Position numbers and translations under genes: made by a program. From positions 682,001 through 746,000 of the forward strand of contig OZ271831.1 of NCBI GenBank assembly GCA_965601455.1: 64,000 nt of DNA, read 5' to 3'. This document shows positions 55,886 to 63,325 of this stretch, in pieces. Position 1 is the stretch's first letter. The number at the start of each line of letters is the position of its first letter. The notes beneath the pieces were generated by a model, which was not told the DNA's origin, made no database searches, and worked only from the letters and a program-made list of their open reading frames with translations. The DNA comes from JANQEU01 sp965601455. GTDB taxonomy: Bacteria > Bacteroidota > Bacteroidia > Cytophagales > Cyclobacteriaceae.

Positions 55886-56460
55886 GGCCATTTAGTTATA
55901 CACACGAAAAGGGCTATTGACCCTAGTATTTTCACAAAAAAAGAAACGATCGCAGGCAGGTATTCTGACAGAGCTTTTCGTAGAAGTTTCAGTGATTTAC
56001 TCATTTGAGCTTCAATGGCCTTGACAGAAACACCTTTCAGATTCGCTATTTCCGCATATTTTTTCCCCTCAAATCGATTCAGAATAAATATTTCCCTCGA
56101 TTTTTCCGGGAGGTCATCAATTGCCTTTTTGATTTTAGCTTCTAATTCCGCCTGTTCCAGGTAATCGGTTGAATCCAGGTAGTCATGAATTTGCTCCTGC
56201 TCCTGCGGAAGTTGATAGTTCACAATTTTTTTTCTGTCTCGAATGTAGTTGAGACATCGGTTTTGTACAGCTGTAAAAAGATAGGATTTCAGAGTGGTTT
56301 CGGTGTGAAGAGTGTCTTTTCGATTCCACAGATTTACGAAAACATTATGGACAATATCCTTACAGTCGTCAATATCATCTACATACTTCCTGGCGAAGGA
56401 AGTCAGGTAAGGATAGTATTCCCTAAAAAGTGATTCAAACGTTTTCTTATCGAAGGACAA
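55882..56460 (-). CDS. ECF RNA polymerase sigma factor (FecI/SigZ-like, sigma-70 family)
   Basis: This 192-residue protein has the sigma region 2 helix FESLFREYYPYLTSFARKYV with DIVHNVFVNLWNRKD, and a region 4 helix-turn-helix IDDLPEKSREIFILNRFEGKKYAEIANLKGVSVKAIEAQM. It belongs to the Bacteroidota SusC/D-associated ECF group. A hydrophobic tail of about 25 residues (IVSFFVKILGSIALFVCITKWP) is unusual and may anchor it at the membrane. It heads the operon sigma-fecR-TonB-DUF4249. Confidence 0.9.
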   Translation of the reverse strand: MSFDKKTFESLFREYYPYLTSFARKYVDDIDDCKDIVHNVFVNLWNRKDTLHTETTLKSYLFTAVQNRCLNYIRDRKKIVNYQLPQEQEQIHDYLDSTDYLEQAELEAKIKKAIDDLPEKSREIFILNRFEGKKYAEIANLKGVSVKAIEAQMSKSLKLLRKALSEYLPAIVSFFVKILGSIALFVCITKWP

Positions 56461-56824
56461 AGGAATCCTTATTTATGGAAAGTTAGGAAAGTCCAGTGAT
56501 TTATGGGTTCATGCAAATTTCTTTATTGAAATCTGCCTAACGATTAGTAAGTCTTTTCATGTCTATAAGTGAAGGACATTGATTTGGTTCAATGATCGAT
56601 CCAGATCTGAATTATTCTAAGCACATTCTATCCCAGATTTTTCACAACTCTTCCTATTTTGTGTAATCTGTATCTCTTGCTTGAATGCAATACCGTTAAA
56701 TGTAAATGAATATGGATAGGATTATGATGACTTCTAATGAATCAAGCCTTTTACTTGGTGTTTTTGAGAGTTTCTATTGACTCAAGGGGTAAAATTCCTT
56801 AACTTCTATTTGAACAATTTCCTA
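56461..56824. other. Intergenic region between the ECF sigma gene and the HTH gene
   Basis: A 364-bp divergent spacer, AT-rich, with no convincing gene. It contains an imperfect CATTGA/TCAATG repeat (56577-56594) and a 24-codon ORF that I do not support. Promoters for the sigma operon and for the HTH gene should lie here, but no good match to the TTG-N19-TAnnTTTG consensus was recognised. Confidence 0.3.
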
Positions 56825-57838
56825 ATGTCATTGAAGCCTGAATCCCCCAACCAAGAAAGGTTTTTTGCGCACATAGAGACCATAATACCCAAAAATAGAT
56901 CGCTGGTAGCAGAGGTATCGGACGTACTCGATATCAGTATGGACAGTGCCTATAGAAGATTAAGAGGTGAAACCCTTTTGAATTATGACGAAGTCAATAT
57001 GCTCTGCAAGCATTTCCAAATTTCTTTCGATTCTATAAACGAGAATACCCATGAGGTGGTCAACTTTTGGTATCCAAGACTACGAAATACGCAGGAGGAT
57101 TTTGTTAGTTATTTCCATGGTCTAAAGGATGATTTAGCGAAGTCTCTATCTGGCAATTCAGACAATAAGCATGTGATATATGCCGCCGAGGATATCCCAA
57201 TTTTTCACTACTTCAGGTATCCGATGTTGGCCGCATTCAAAATGCATTATTGGATGAGAGCAATTCTGAATGTCGATGACTTACAAAAGAAGAAATTCAA
57301 TCCTTCAGACATTGATCCGGGATTGGCTGAATGTGGTCAAATTTTTTATCATGCCTATCAGAGCATCTCTTCCACTGAGATCTGGACGGATACTACCATT
57401 GAGGGCGTATTGAGACAGATGCAGTTTTACTGGGATTCCGGGGTCTTTGAATCTGCGGATCAGGCGGTTGAAATTTGTGATGAATTGATTGCAATGCTTT
57501 CCGAGATTGAAAAGCACGTTCAGCACGGATGTAAGTTCCAGAATCAGCCATCCAATTCAAGTGCCAAGTTTGATTTTTATTTGAGCGAGATAGAACTTGG
57601 AAATAATTGTATCGTCCTTCGATCGGGAGAATCTGAAACGGTATACCTTGGGCATCTAAGTTTTCAGTCTATCAAAACGAATCATAAGGCCTATGTGGAG
57701 GATACCATAAAGTGGCTTGAGAACTTAAAACCGAAGTCCCACTTTATTAGCTCAGCTGCAGAAACTACCCGATACCAGTTTTTTCAGAGCTGCCGTAGCC
57801 GTGTAAATCGATTAAAAGATAAGGTGTTGGGGAGTTGA
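56825..57838 (+). CDS. Hypothetical regulator with N-terminal helix-turn-helix
   Basis: This 337-residue protein is read from the ATG at 56825; a TTG 16 codons upstream gives a less typical N-terminus. The first 70 residues read SLVAEVSDVLDISMDSAYRRLRGETLLNYDEVNMLCKHF, a BetR-like HTH of Bacteroidota regulators. The remaining residues are mostly helical with no named domain. It has no signal or membrane segment. It stands alone and its targets are unknown. Confidence 0.7.
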   Translation: MSLKPESPNQERFFAHIETIIPKNRSLVAEVSDVLDISMDSAYRRLRGETLLNYDEVNMLCKHFQISFDSINENTHEVVNFWYPRLRNTQEDFVSYFHGLKDDLAKSLSGNSDNKHVIYAAEDIPIFHYFRYPMLAAFKMHYWMRAILNVDDLQKKKFNPSDIDPGLAECGQIFYHAYQSISSTEIWTDTTIEGVLRQMQFYWDSGVFESADQAVEICDELIAMLSEIEKHVQHGCKFQNQPSNSSAKFDFYLSEIELGNNCIVLRSGESETVYLGHLSFQSIKTNHKAYVEDTIKWLENLKPKSHFISSAAETTRYQFFQSCRSRVNRLKDKVLGS

Positions 57839-57864
57839 TTGAGATTGTTGTCATGAGTTGGAGG

Positions 57865-58154
57865 TTAAATCAACCTCTTGTTCCTGAAGGCAAATCCTGA
57901 GCCTGATTTAAGGCATTTTTCGAATTGAAATGCTTTATCCTTCTCTGAAAAAGCGATGTAGGTAATCAAGGAAATAGGTAGTCTACCTTTTGTATAAGTA
58001 ACATATCCTTATGTCGACGTAATCTTTCTTCTAGATTCTTGGAACATCCTGTATAGGTTTTCCTATCCCTACATGTGAGTATGTAGACGTAATGCGGTTC
58101 AAATCCCGGTGGAGTTTCTCCATTGAAGCCCGCCGATATCGAATTTTTTTCCAT
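57865..58154 (-). pseudogene. Frameshifted GIY-YIG nuclease gene (duplicate copy)
   Basis: From 58154 the frame reads as a GIY-YIG N-terminus (PPGFEPHYVYILTCRDRK) to about residue 50, then ends early at 57966. Reading onward in another frame restores the C-terminal part, RLPISLITYIAFSEKDK...FEKCLKSGSGFAFRNKRLI, which aligns with the intact copy at 58200-58511, with a stop near 57865. A net deletion of about four nucleotides near 57990 explains the frameshift. It is the decayed downstream member of a tandem duplication and shares a 112-bp block, identical by eye, with the intact copy. Confidence 0.75.
58011..58122. repeat. 112-bp direct repeat, copy in the pseudogene
   Basis: This 112-bp stretch matches 58359-58470 at every position I compared by eye, at a period of 348 bp. 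It covers the start of the GIY-YIG reading frame through the LEERLRRH motif. Sequence on both sides has diverged much more, so the block is a mosaic of old duplication and recent or selected identity. Confidence 0.85.
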
Positions 58155-58199
58155 GAATTACACCCGCCGTCGTTCCGAGGGATCGGAACTATAGCGATG

Positions 58200-58511
58200 T
58201 TATTTGGGATCAAGTAAGTGACGTTTTAAAAAGGCTCTTCCCGAACCGGATTTAAGATATTTCTCAAATTTATATGCCAGGTACTTATTTGGGAACCAGG
58301 CACTGAAAGCTAGTTTAATGGGTAAACGTGATGCTGTAAATGAGATCAACCCTTCCTGATGTCGACGTAATCTTTCTTCTAGATTCTTGGAACATCCTGT
58401 ATAGGTTTTCCTATCCCTACATGTGAGTATGTAGACGTAATGCGGTTCAAATCCCGGTGGAGTTTCTCCACCGTAGCCCGCCAAATACTTTAATTTTTCC
58501 ATTAGCCGCAT
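58200..58511 (-). CDS. GIY-YIG nuclease family protein (intact copy)
   Basis: This 103-residue protein has the GIY-YIG core in FEPHYVYILTCRDRKTYTGCSKNLEERLRRH: VYI, then YTG, then the Arg helix, and FEKYLKSGSG with the likely Glu. Short UrbR-like GIY-YIG proteins are frequent in Bacteroidota and probably nick or process DNA, but the role is unknown. The codons before PHYVYIL look like a copied tRNA 3' end (see findings). It lies downstream of ssrA on the same strand and is followed by a frameshifted copy. Confidence 0.8.
   Translation of the reverse strand: MRLMEKLKYLAGYGGETPPGFEPHYVYILTCRDRKTYTGCSKNLEERLRRHQEGLISFTASRLPIKLAFSAWFPNKYLAYKFEKYLKSGSGRAFLKRHLLDPK
58359..58470. repeat. 112-bp direct repeat, copy in the intact GIY-YIG gene
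   Basis: Partner of the block at 58011-58122. It contains a perfect CGGTGGAG-AAA-CTCCACCG hairpin on the minus strand (partly outside the repeat) followed by GGATTTGAACC, the antisense form of a tRNA T-arm. Confidence 0.85.
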
Positions 58512-58515
58512 AAAT

Positions 58516-58560
58516 AAAAAAGCCCGCCGTCGTCCCGTTGGATCGGGACTATGGCGGGCG
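58516..58560 (-). terminator. Terminator of ssrA
   Basis: The minus strand folds into GCCCGCC with GGCGGGC (58553-58559 and 58522-58528), with an inner stem GTCCCG/CGGGAC, followed by six U residues. It directly follows the tmRNA 3' end. A partly degraded version of the same hairpin precedes the GIY-YIG pseudogene (near 58160-58195), so the duplication included this terminator. Confidence 0.8.
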
Positions 58561-58562
58561 AA

Positions 58563-58961
58563 GGTGGAGCCGGCGGGATTCGAACCCGCGTCCAGCTAAG
58601 GAAATCGACCATCCTCTACATGCTTAGTTTTTCTTTTCAGTCTCATCTGTCAGCTGGTAGAAAAACGACCTACTCACAGACCAGTCACTGAATTTTCGCA
58701 CCATCTTAGTGACATCGTTGGCACTATTTCCTCATTATGACACCCTATTAACCTACCTGAGGAAAGGTGGCAGGGGAGGATGTGGCAGGGGGAATCTCTT
58801 AGATTCTACCCTGATTAATTTCTACTATACTTCGAAATTATGCTGCCATGGCGTAAGATTCTTCGCCAACTATAATTCGAACATATTGCTTACGGATGCA
58901 TGCTCAACACCCGACATGACAGATTGCCTATTTACACTTCCTGTCGATTCCATACGGCCCC
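58563..58961 (-). ncRNA. ssrA: Transfer-messenger RNA (tmRNA)
   Basis: The minus strand begins GGGGCCGTATGGAATCGACA and ends GCGGGTTCGAATCCCGCCGG then CTCCACC. The 7-bp acceptor stem pairs GGGGCCG with CGGCTCC, and the T-arm has the standard GTTCGAATC. The tag frame GGC GAA GAA TCT TAC GCC ATG GCA GCA TAA (58867-58838) encodes GEESYAMAA, of the Bacteroidota form. The encoded 3' end is ACC then T, so the terminal CCA is not fully encoded and must be completed. A TACTTTTG box (58987-58980) lies 18 nt upstream of the 5' end. tmRNA rescues stalled ribosomes together with SmpB. Confidence 0.95.
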
Positions 58962-59055
58962 AAAAACAAAGAACTAATGCAAAAGTATCAAATTGTGTGC
59001 CCTTTTTGCTACTTCTCAAGGGTGTACAAAATCAATTGCCAGTACTTTTATACCC

Positions 59056-59967
59056 ATGGAAGACTTAAAAGTTGCACTTGTTCAGGAATCACCAGTATTT
59101 ATGGATCTTCACGGGTCTCTCAAAAAAGTAAGACTTAAGGCTAAAGAAGCAAGTGATGAAGATGCTCAGCTTGTAGTCTTCCCTGAAGCTTTTCTTAGCG
59201 GTTACCCCAGAGGTTTATCCTTCGGCACGGTGGTGGGTTCTCGTACTGAAGAGGGCAGAAAATTGTGGCAGCGCTATTATGACAGCAGTGTAAAGGAGGG
59301 AGATGAAGCATTTACCACCTTGTCTTCAATTGCATCGGAATTTCAGATATACCTGGTTATCGGAGTGGTGGAGAAAGTAAAAAGTGGAACGCTGTATTGC
59401 AGTATTTTTTATTTTGATCCGGTCGGAAAGTTTTTGGGAAAGCATAGAAAGCTGAAACCGACAGCGGCAGAAAGAGTGATATGGGGAGAAGGCGACGGTG
59501 GTGATTTGAATGTACATCCAACTGAAGTAGGAAATATTGGTGGATTGATCTGCTGGGAGAATTATATGCCCTTGGCAAGAACTGCTTTATATCAGCAAGA
59601 CATCGAGATCTATTGTGCACCAACGGCTGATCATCGTGATTCCTGGCAACACACTATTCAGCACATTGCTCTTGAGGGCCGATGTTACGTCCTAAGCTGC
59701 AACCAATACATGGAGAAGTCTGAGTATTCTAAGGACCTGGAGGATATTGGTTTGGATACTCTTCCGGATATTCTGACCATAGGTGGAAGTGCTATTGTTG
59801 ATCCGCTTGGAGAGATCATTGCGGGTCCTCTTTTTGGTGAGAGAGGAATATTATACGCCGAGTTGTCAAAAGAAAAGTTGATACAATCCAAAATGGACTT
59901 TGATGCAGTTGGTCATTATGCCCGAGATGACGTCTTTCAATTGGTGAGTAAAACGAAACCGGGTTGA
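59056..59967 (+). CDS. Nitrilase family carbon-nitrogen hydrolase
   Basis: This 303-residue enzyme has the nitrilase triad: Glu44 in VVFPEAFLSGYP, Lys132 in GKHRKLKPT and Cys166 in GGLICWENYMPL. The WGEGDG and CWENYMPL motifs match true nitrilases (branch 1) that turn nitriles into acids and ammonia, rather than amidases. The start at 59056 (MEDLKVALVQE) is preferred; a longer frame begins at 58993. It is divergent from ssrA and ends before a very strong terminator. Confidence 0.92.
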   Translation: MEDLKVALVQESPVFMDLHGSLKKVRLKAKEASDEDAQLVVFPEAFLSGYPRGLSFGTVVGSRTEEGRKLWQRYYDSSVKEGDEAFTTLSSIASEFQIYLVIGVVEKVKSGTLYCSIFYFDPVGKFLGKHRKLKPTAAERVIWGEGDGGDLNVHPTEVGNIGGLICWENYMPLARTALYQQDIEIYCAPTADHRDSWQHTIQHIALEGRCYVLSCNQYMEKSEYSKDLEDIGLDTLPDILTIGGSAIVDPLGEIIAGPLFGERGILYAELSKEKLIQSKMDFDAVGHYARDDVFQLVSKTKPG

Positions 59968-60026
59968 ACGATTTATCATTTTCGGAATTGCGATGGCCGC
60001 GATTACTAAGGGGAGTCTGATAAACT

Positions 60027-60061
60027 AGTAGGATCCGCCTATTAGGCGGATCCTACTTTTG
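60027..60061 (+). terminator. Terminator of the nitrilase gene
   Basis: A perfect 14-bp stem AGTAGGATCCGCCT/AGGCGGATCCTACT with a 3-nt loop, followed by four T residues. It is 60 nt past the nitrilase stop and lies just before the stop of the convergent gene. Confidence 0.85.
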
Positions 60062-60069
60062 AGAGCCTT

Positions 60070-61551
60070 TTAACTTTTACTTTCAATGATGATACCAGAG
60101 GTAGCATCAATCCACACAATAACTTCCTGATCCTCAGATTCGAGTTCAATTCGATATTGCTTCTCAGCGGTCTTAAACTTCCATTCCTCCACTTCGCCAT
60201 CAAATTGGGAGTGGGCAATATCAACCGCTTCCGAAAGTTCAATGAATCCATCACCAGGATTTACAATGGTTCCGATTGGTTCTTCGGAGCCGTAAACCCA
60301 CACGAGTTCAAGGGTTTCGGTGAACCCGACTTTAACATACACTTCGTCAGGTAGGTTTAATTGTACTACGATAATCGAAGTGCCTTCGTACTCATCTCTG
60401 TATGACTCCTTTATGTCCCCGGTCACAATGGCATTTACAAATGCGATCATTTCTTCACTCAGGTCCACCTCTAAATCATCATCATTTTCTCCTTCAATGA
60501 AGAAGATCTCCCCAGTAACCCCATTGATAAGCGCATAGAATTCGCCATTTGAAGTCTCAATTTCAAATTCATACTTCCATTCATCATCGGAAACCTTGCG
60601 CAACGACCATTCCTCGATTTCTCCTTCACCCAATTCTCCAGTCAATATGCTTTCCATTTCGCTAAGGGTCTTTAGGTCGGACCCGGGTTCAAATCGATAT
60701 CCTGAACCTTCACCTTCCACTACCAACAAGTTTTCTTCATCATCGAATAGAAACCATATCTCCTCTTCCTTTTCGCCAAGAACCACAACTTCCCATAGCA
60801 ATTTCTCATCCTTGTCTTCAAGCTCGGAATGAATGATATCACCATCAATCATTGATGAAACGGTATTCAGAATACCTTCCGGTGCAGTTTCTAATTCCTC
60901 ATCATCATCTAATTCCTCGTCTTCTTCCTTTATCACAAGCACAGTGCCATCTTGAGCTACTATCTCGACCTCCCATAAACCAGCTTTTGTCTCTATTATC
61001 ACCTCAAATTCCCATAGGTTACCTTCCTCCAATTCCAGTTCCCATTCGATAACGTCACCATTTTTCACCGCTTCTTTAGCCTTCACAAGCACATCCTGAA
61101 GCGTGGTGAATTCTTCTCCAAAATCAATATCGTAATCAAAAGGTCCGCGGTTTCCTTCCACTTCGATTACCTTGGATAATTCCGGTACCAGAGAAATCTC
61201 AAGAAAAGCACCGGATTCAAAAGCGATTTCAAATGTCCATACTTCAAGACCCCGGACCTCTTCGCTATCAACCTCTAATACATTTGCACCTTGAATGTGT
61301 TCTTCGATTAGTGCCTTTACTTCGTCCTGGTCATATCCGGTAACACGATCCTGTGGAGATGACCCGAAAAGGTTATCAAAAGGAGCATTAATTTCAGCAA
61401 ATTGAGAAACTGTTAAATTCTCAAATTCCTCCGCAACATCCTCCTCATAGTCAAAGTCGGGAAGAAGGTCTTCATCATTACAAGCCCCAACCATTACAAG
61501 TACGAGGAGCATCCACATTCCATTTCTAATTAGCTTTTTCATAAGCTTCAT
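60070..61551 (-). CDS. Acidic lipoprotein with PepSY-like repeats
   Basis: This 493-residue protein has a lipoprotein signal (MLLVLVMVGAC, then Asn-Asp-Glu-Asp). The mature part is strongly acidic. It contains at least three repeats of the form E-W-x-L/F...W-x-Y/F-E-x-E-I-E followed by a G-x-I-x-x-I-x-x-E strand (for example KVSDDEWKYEFEIETSNGE and LWEFEVIIETKAGLWEVEIV), the pattern of PepSY-like domains. PepSY proteins inhibit peptidases or bind ligands at the cell surface. No enzyme motif is present. It stands alone and is convergent with the nitrilase gene. Confidence 0.75.
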   Translation of the reverse strand: MKLMKKLIRNGMWMLLVLVMVGACNDEDLLPDFDYEEDVAEEFENLTVSQFAEINAPFDNLFGSSPQDRVTGYDQDEVKALIEEHIQGANVLEVDSEEVRGLEVWTFEIAFESGAFLEISLVPELSKVIEVEGNRGPFDYDIDFGEEFTTLQDVLVKAKEAVKNGDVIEWELELEEGNLWEFEVIIETKAGLWEVEIVAQDGTVLVIKEEDEELDDDEELETAPEGILNTVSSMIDGDIIHSELEDKDEKLLWEVVVLGEKEEEIWFLFDDEENLLVVEGEGSGYRFEPGSDLKTLSEMESILTGELGEGEIEEWSLRKVSDDEWKYEFEIETSNGEFYALINGVTGEIFFIEGENDDDLEVDLSEEMIAFVNAIVTGDIKESYRDEYEGTSIIVVQLNLPDEVYVKVGFTETLELVWVYGSEEPIGTIVNPGDGFIELSEAVDIAHSQFDGEVEEWKFKTAEKQYRIELESEDQEVIVWIDATSGIIIESKS

Positions 61552-61776
61552 CGTTTTGTTTCAGATTCGTAATTCAATTTTATAAGGGTTGAATACAGCT
61601 GAAAATGAAGATGTAACCCAGGAAATTTTGAAAATGTGACCAAACGAAATTGCTTCGATTTTTATTATTAAGTAGATGAAGAAATTTTCAATCAAGTAGT
61701 ATAAATACCTGATATACAGGTATTTAATTTACGAAAATCACTAAATGGAAATCGGAGTTTACTCGAACTGGAGTAT

Positions 61777-61807
61777 AAAAAAAGATCCATCGATATCGAT
61801 GGATCTT
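61777..61807 (-). terminator. Terminator of the cytochrome/beta-helix operon
   Basis: A perfect 26-bp palindrome AAGATCCATCGAT/ATCGATGGATCTT (61782-61807) followed on the minus strand by about seven U residues. It lies 22 nt past the stop of the beta-helix cytochrome gene. Confidence 0.8.
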
Positions 61808-61828
61808 GTCTTTTGTACTTTCTAAACT

Positions 61829-63325
61829 CTACTTCGTCACCGATAGCATATATTTTGCAATCTCCAACCTGGTTTCCGGATCGATATAATTCTGTGGTGG
61901 CATTTCCGGATAGTCTTCTCTACGCTTTACCGGAGCGGCAATATACTCGGCGATACCTTCGGGATTGTCCTTATACATTGCCTGAAGAGTCATGGTGGGA
62001 GGACCGATCATTCTAACATTGAAGGCATGACAGCCGGCACAAATACCGTAGTAAGCAAGTTCAGCCCGTTCAGAGGGTAGTATTTCCCGTGGTGCAACGG
62101 GTTCATCCAATAAGAAGGTCTTAATGTTTTGTGTGGTGGTGATCGAAGCTGGTCCGTAGCTGTCTATTCCAAAGGTGCGGTAACGGCCTCTATCCCGTAT
62201 GGTGCTACCTGAACCGGCACCAACAGCAATGATATCCGGACCTCTGTCACTGAGTTGCGCCATCATCAGGGTTTTTAAAACTCCAACAGGGTTGTTACCA
62301 TTTTCGGTCATCACATTGTCCAAAATAACTATGTTGTCTGGATTGGGATCGGAATCCGGATCAACGGAGATTTCTGCAAAAGCATGATCGGTAATAGTAA
62401 TTCCGGAATTATCGTTTCCTGTAATGATATTGTTTTCAAGAACTACACTATCCGCAGCCATAATTAAAACCCCGGTACCTTTCGGTATTCCAGCAACGAT
62501 GGATCCCGGAGCGCCAAAGTTTTCCGTATTGTTATTTACAATAAAGTTATTTCGCAAAATGACGTCATAACAAGTCTTTATTGGAAGTCCCGGGGTAATG
62601 AAAACAAGTATTCCTCCGGTGTTATTGTGGGAGTAGTTGCCCTCCACAAGACAATGACGAGAGTTTTCAATTTCAATGCCTGCAACACTTTCGAAAACCT
62701 CGTTGAATCGTACATCGATGTTGTCACTCATTCCAATATAGATCGCTGCATCTTCAATGCCAGAGAGTATATTATGTTCGATCAAACCATTCTTCCCGAA
62801 CTCCGGAAAGATCCCGTATACCCCGGCATCGATAATCCAGTTTTTCCGGATAACAAAGTTATTACCAGCCTGACCCATAATTGCATTCCCTTTGTAGTTG
62901 ATGATTTTGAAGTTTTCAATAAGAACGCCATTGCCGGAGTATAGAAAAGCATCGTTCAATTCCTTTTCGCCATTGAGAACTGGCCATTCACCCTCAATAA
63001 CTATACCCTGTAGAGTAATTCGATCTTTATCGATATATACCGTTTCCTTGTACGTGCCGGGGAAAACACGGATCATGTCTCCGGGATTGGCATTGGTTAC
63101 AGCCTGCTGGATGGATTCACCATCTTTGACCTCAAATATGGTTCCCGTTTCACTTTCAAAGAATGATGGTATGACTCCGCCGGACCCACCTTCCGCATTT
63201 ACATACTGAACTGGAGGGGGAGGGGGTGCATAGCTATTCCCCAAGATGAACTTTCCGCCAGCCATTCCAAGGGCTAGTATTAGTATTCCTAAAAACAGGT
63301 TTGTCCATTTTCTTTTACTTGCCAT
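61829..63325 (-). CDS. Parallel beta-helix protein with C-terminal cytochrome c domain
   Basis: This 498-residue protein is read from the ATG at 63325 (an ATG six codons upstream is an alternative). It has a membrane anchor (about 7-25) and a proline-rich linker. A parallel beta-helix follows (about 60-370), with many short strand rungs such as NGVLIENFKIINYKGNAI and GIEIENSRHCLVEGNYSHNN. A C-terminal class I cytochrome c domain has the heme-binding CAGCH near residue 420 and distal Met candidates (IGPPTM, YPEMPPQ). It overlaps the peroxidase stop by 11 nt, so the two are coupled. It likely acts in periplasmic electron transfer or substrate binding. Confidence 0.85.
   Translation of the reverse strand: MASKRKWTNLFLGILILALGMAGGKFILGNSYAPPPPPVQYVNAEGGSGGVIPSFFESETGTIFEVKDGESIQQAVTNANPGDMIRVFPGTYKETVYIDKDRITLQGIVIEGEWPVLNGEKELNDAFLYSGNGVLIENFKIINYKGNAIMGQAGNNFVIRKNWIIDAGVYGIFPEFGKNGLIEHNILSGIEDAAIYIGMSDNIDVRFNEVFESVAGIEIENSRHCLVEGNYSHNNTGGILVFITPGLPIKTCYDVILRNNFIVNNNTENFGAPGSIVAGIPKGTGVLIMAADSVVLENNIITGNDNSGITITDHAFAEISVDPDSDPNPDNIVILDNVMTENGNNPVGVLKTLMMAQLSDRGPDIIAVGAGSGSTIRDRGRYRTFGIDSYGPASITTTQNIKTFLLDEPVAPREILPSERAELAYYGICAGCHAFNVRMIGPPTMTLQAMYKDNPEGIAEYIAAPVKRREDYPEMPPQNYIDPETRLEIAKYMLSVTK

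Noticed and set aside
56710..56785. 24-codon ORF upstream of the HTH gene
   Set aside because: Too short, no signal or motif, and it overlaps the alternative TTG start region; no support.
58440..58480. Plus-strand TTCAAATCCCGGTGGA as a tRNA 3' half
   Set aside because: The T-stem pairs at only two positions and no D-arm or anticodon arm precedes it; a relic or mimic at best.
58709..59068. Plus-strand 119-codon frame across ssrA
   Set aside because: Lies antisense over the tmRNA gene; a chance open frame.
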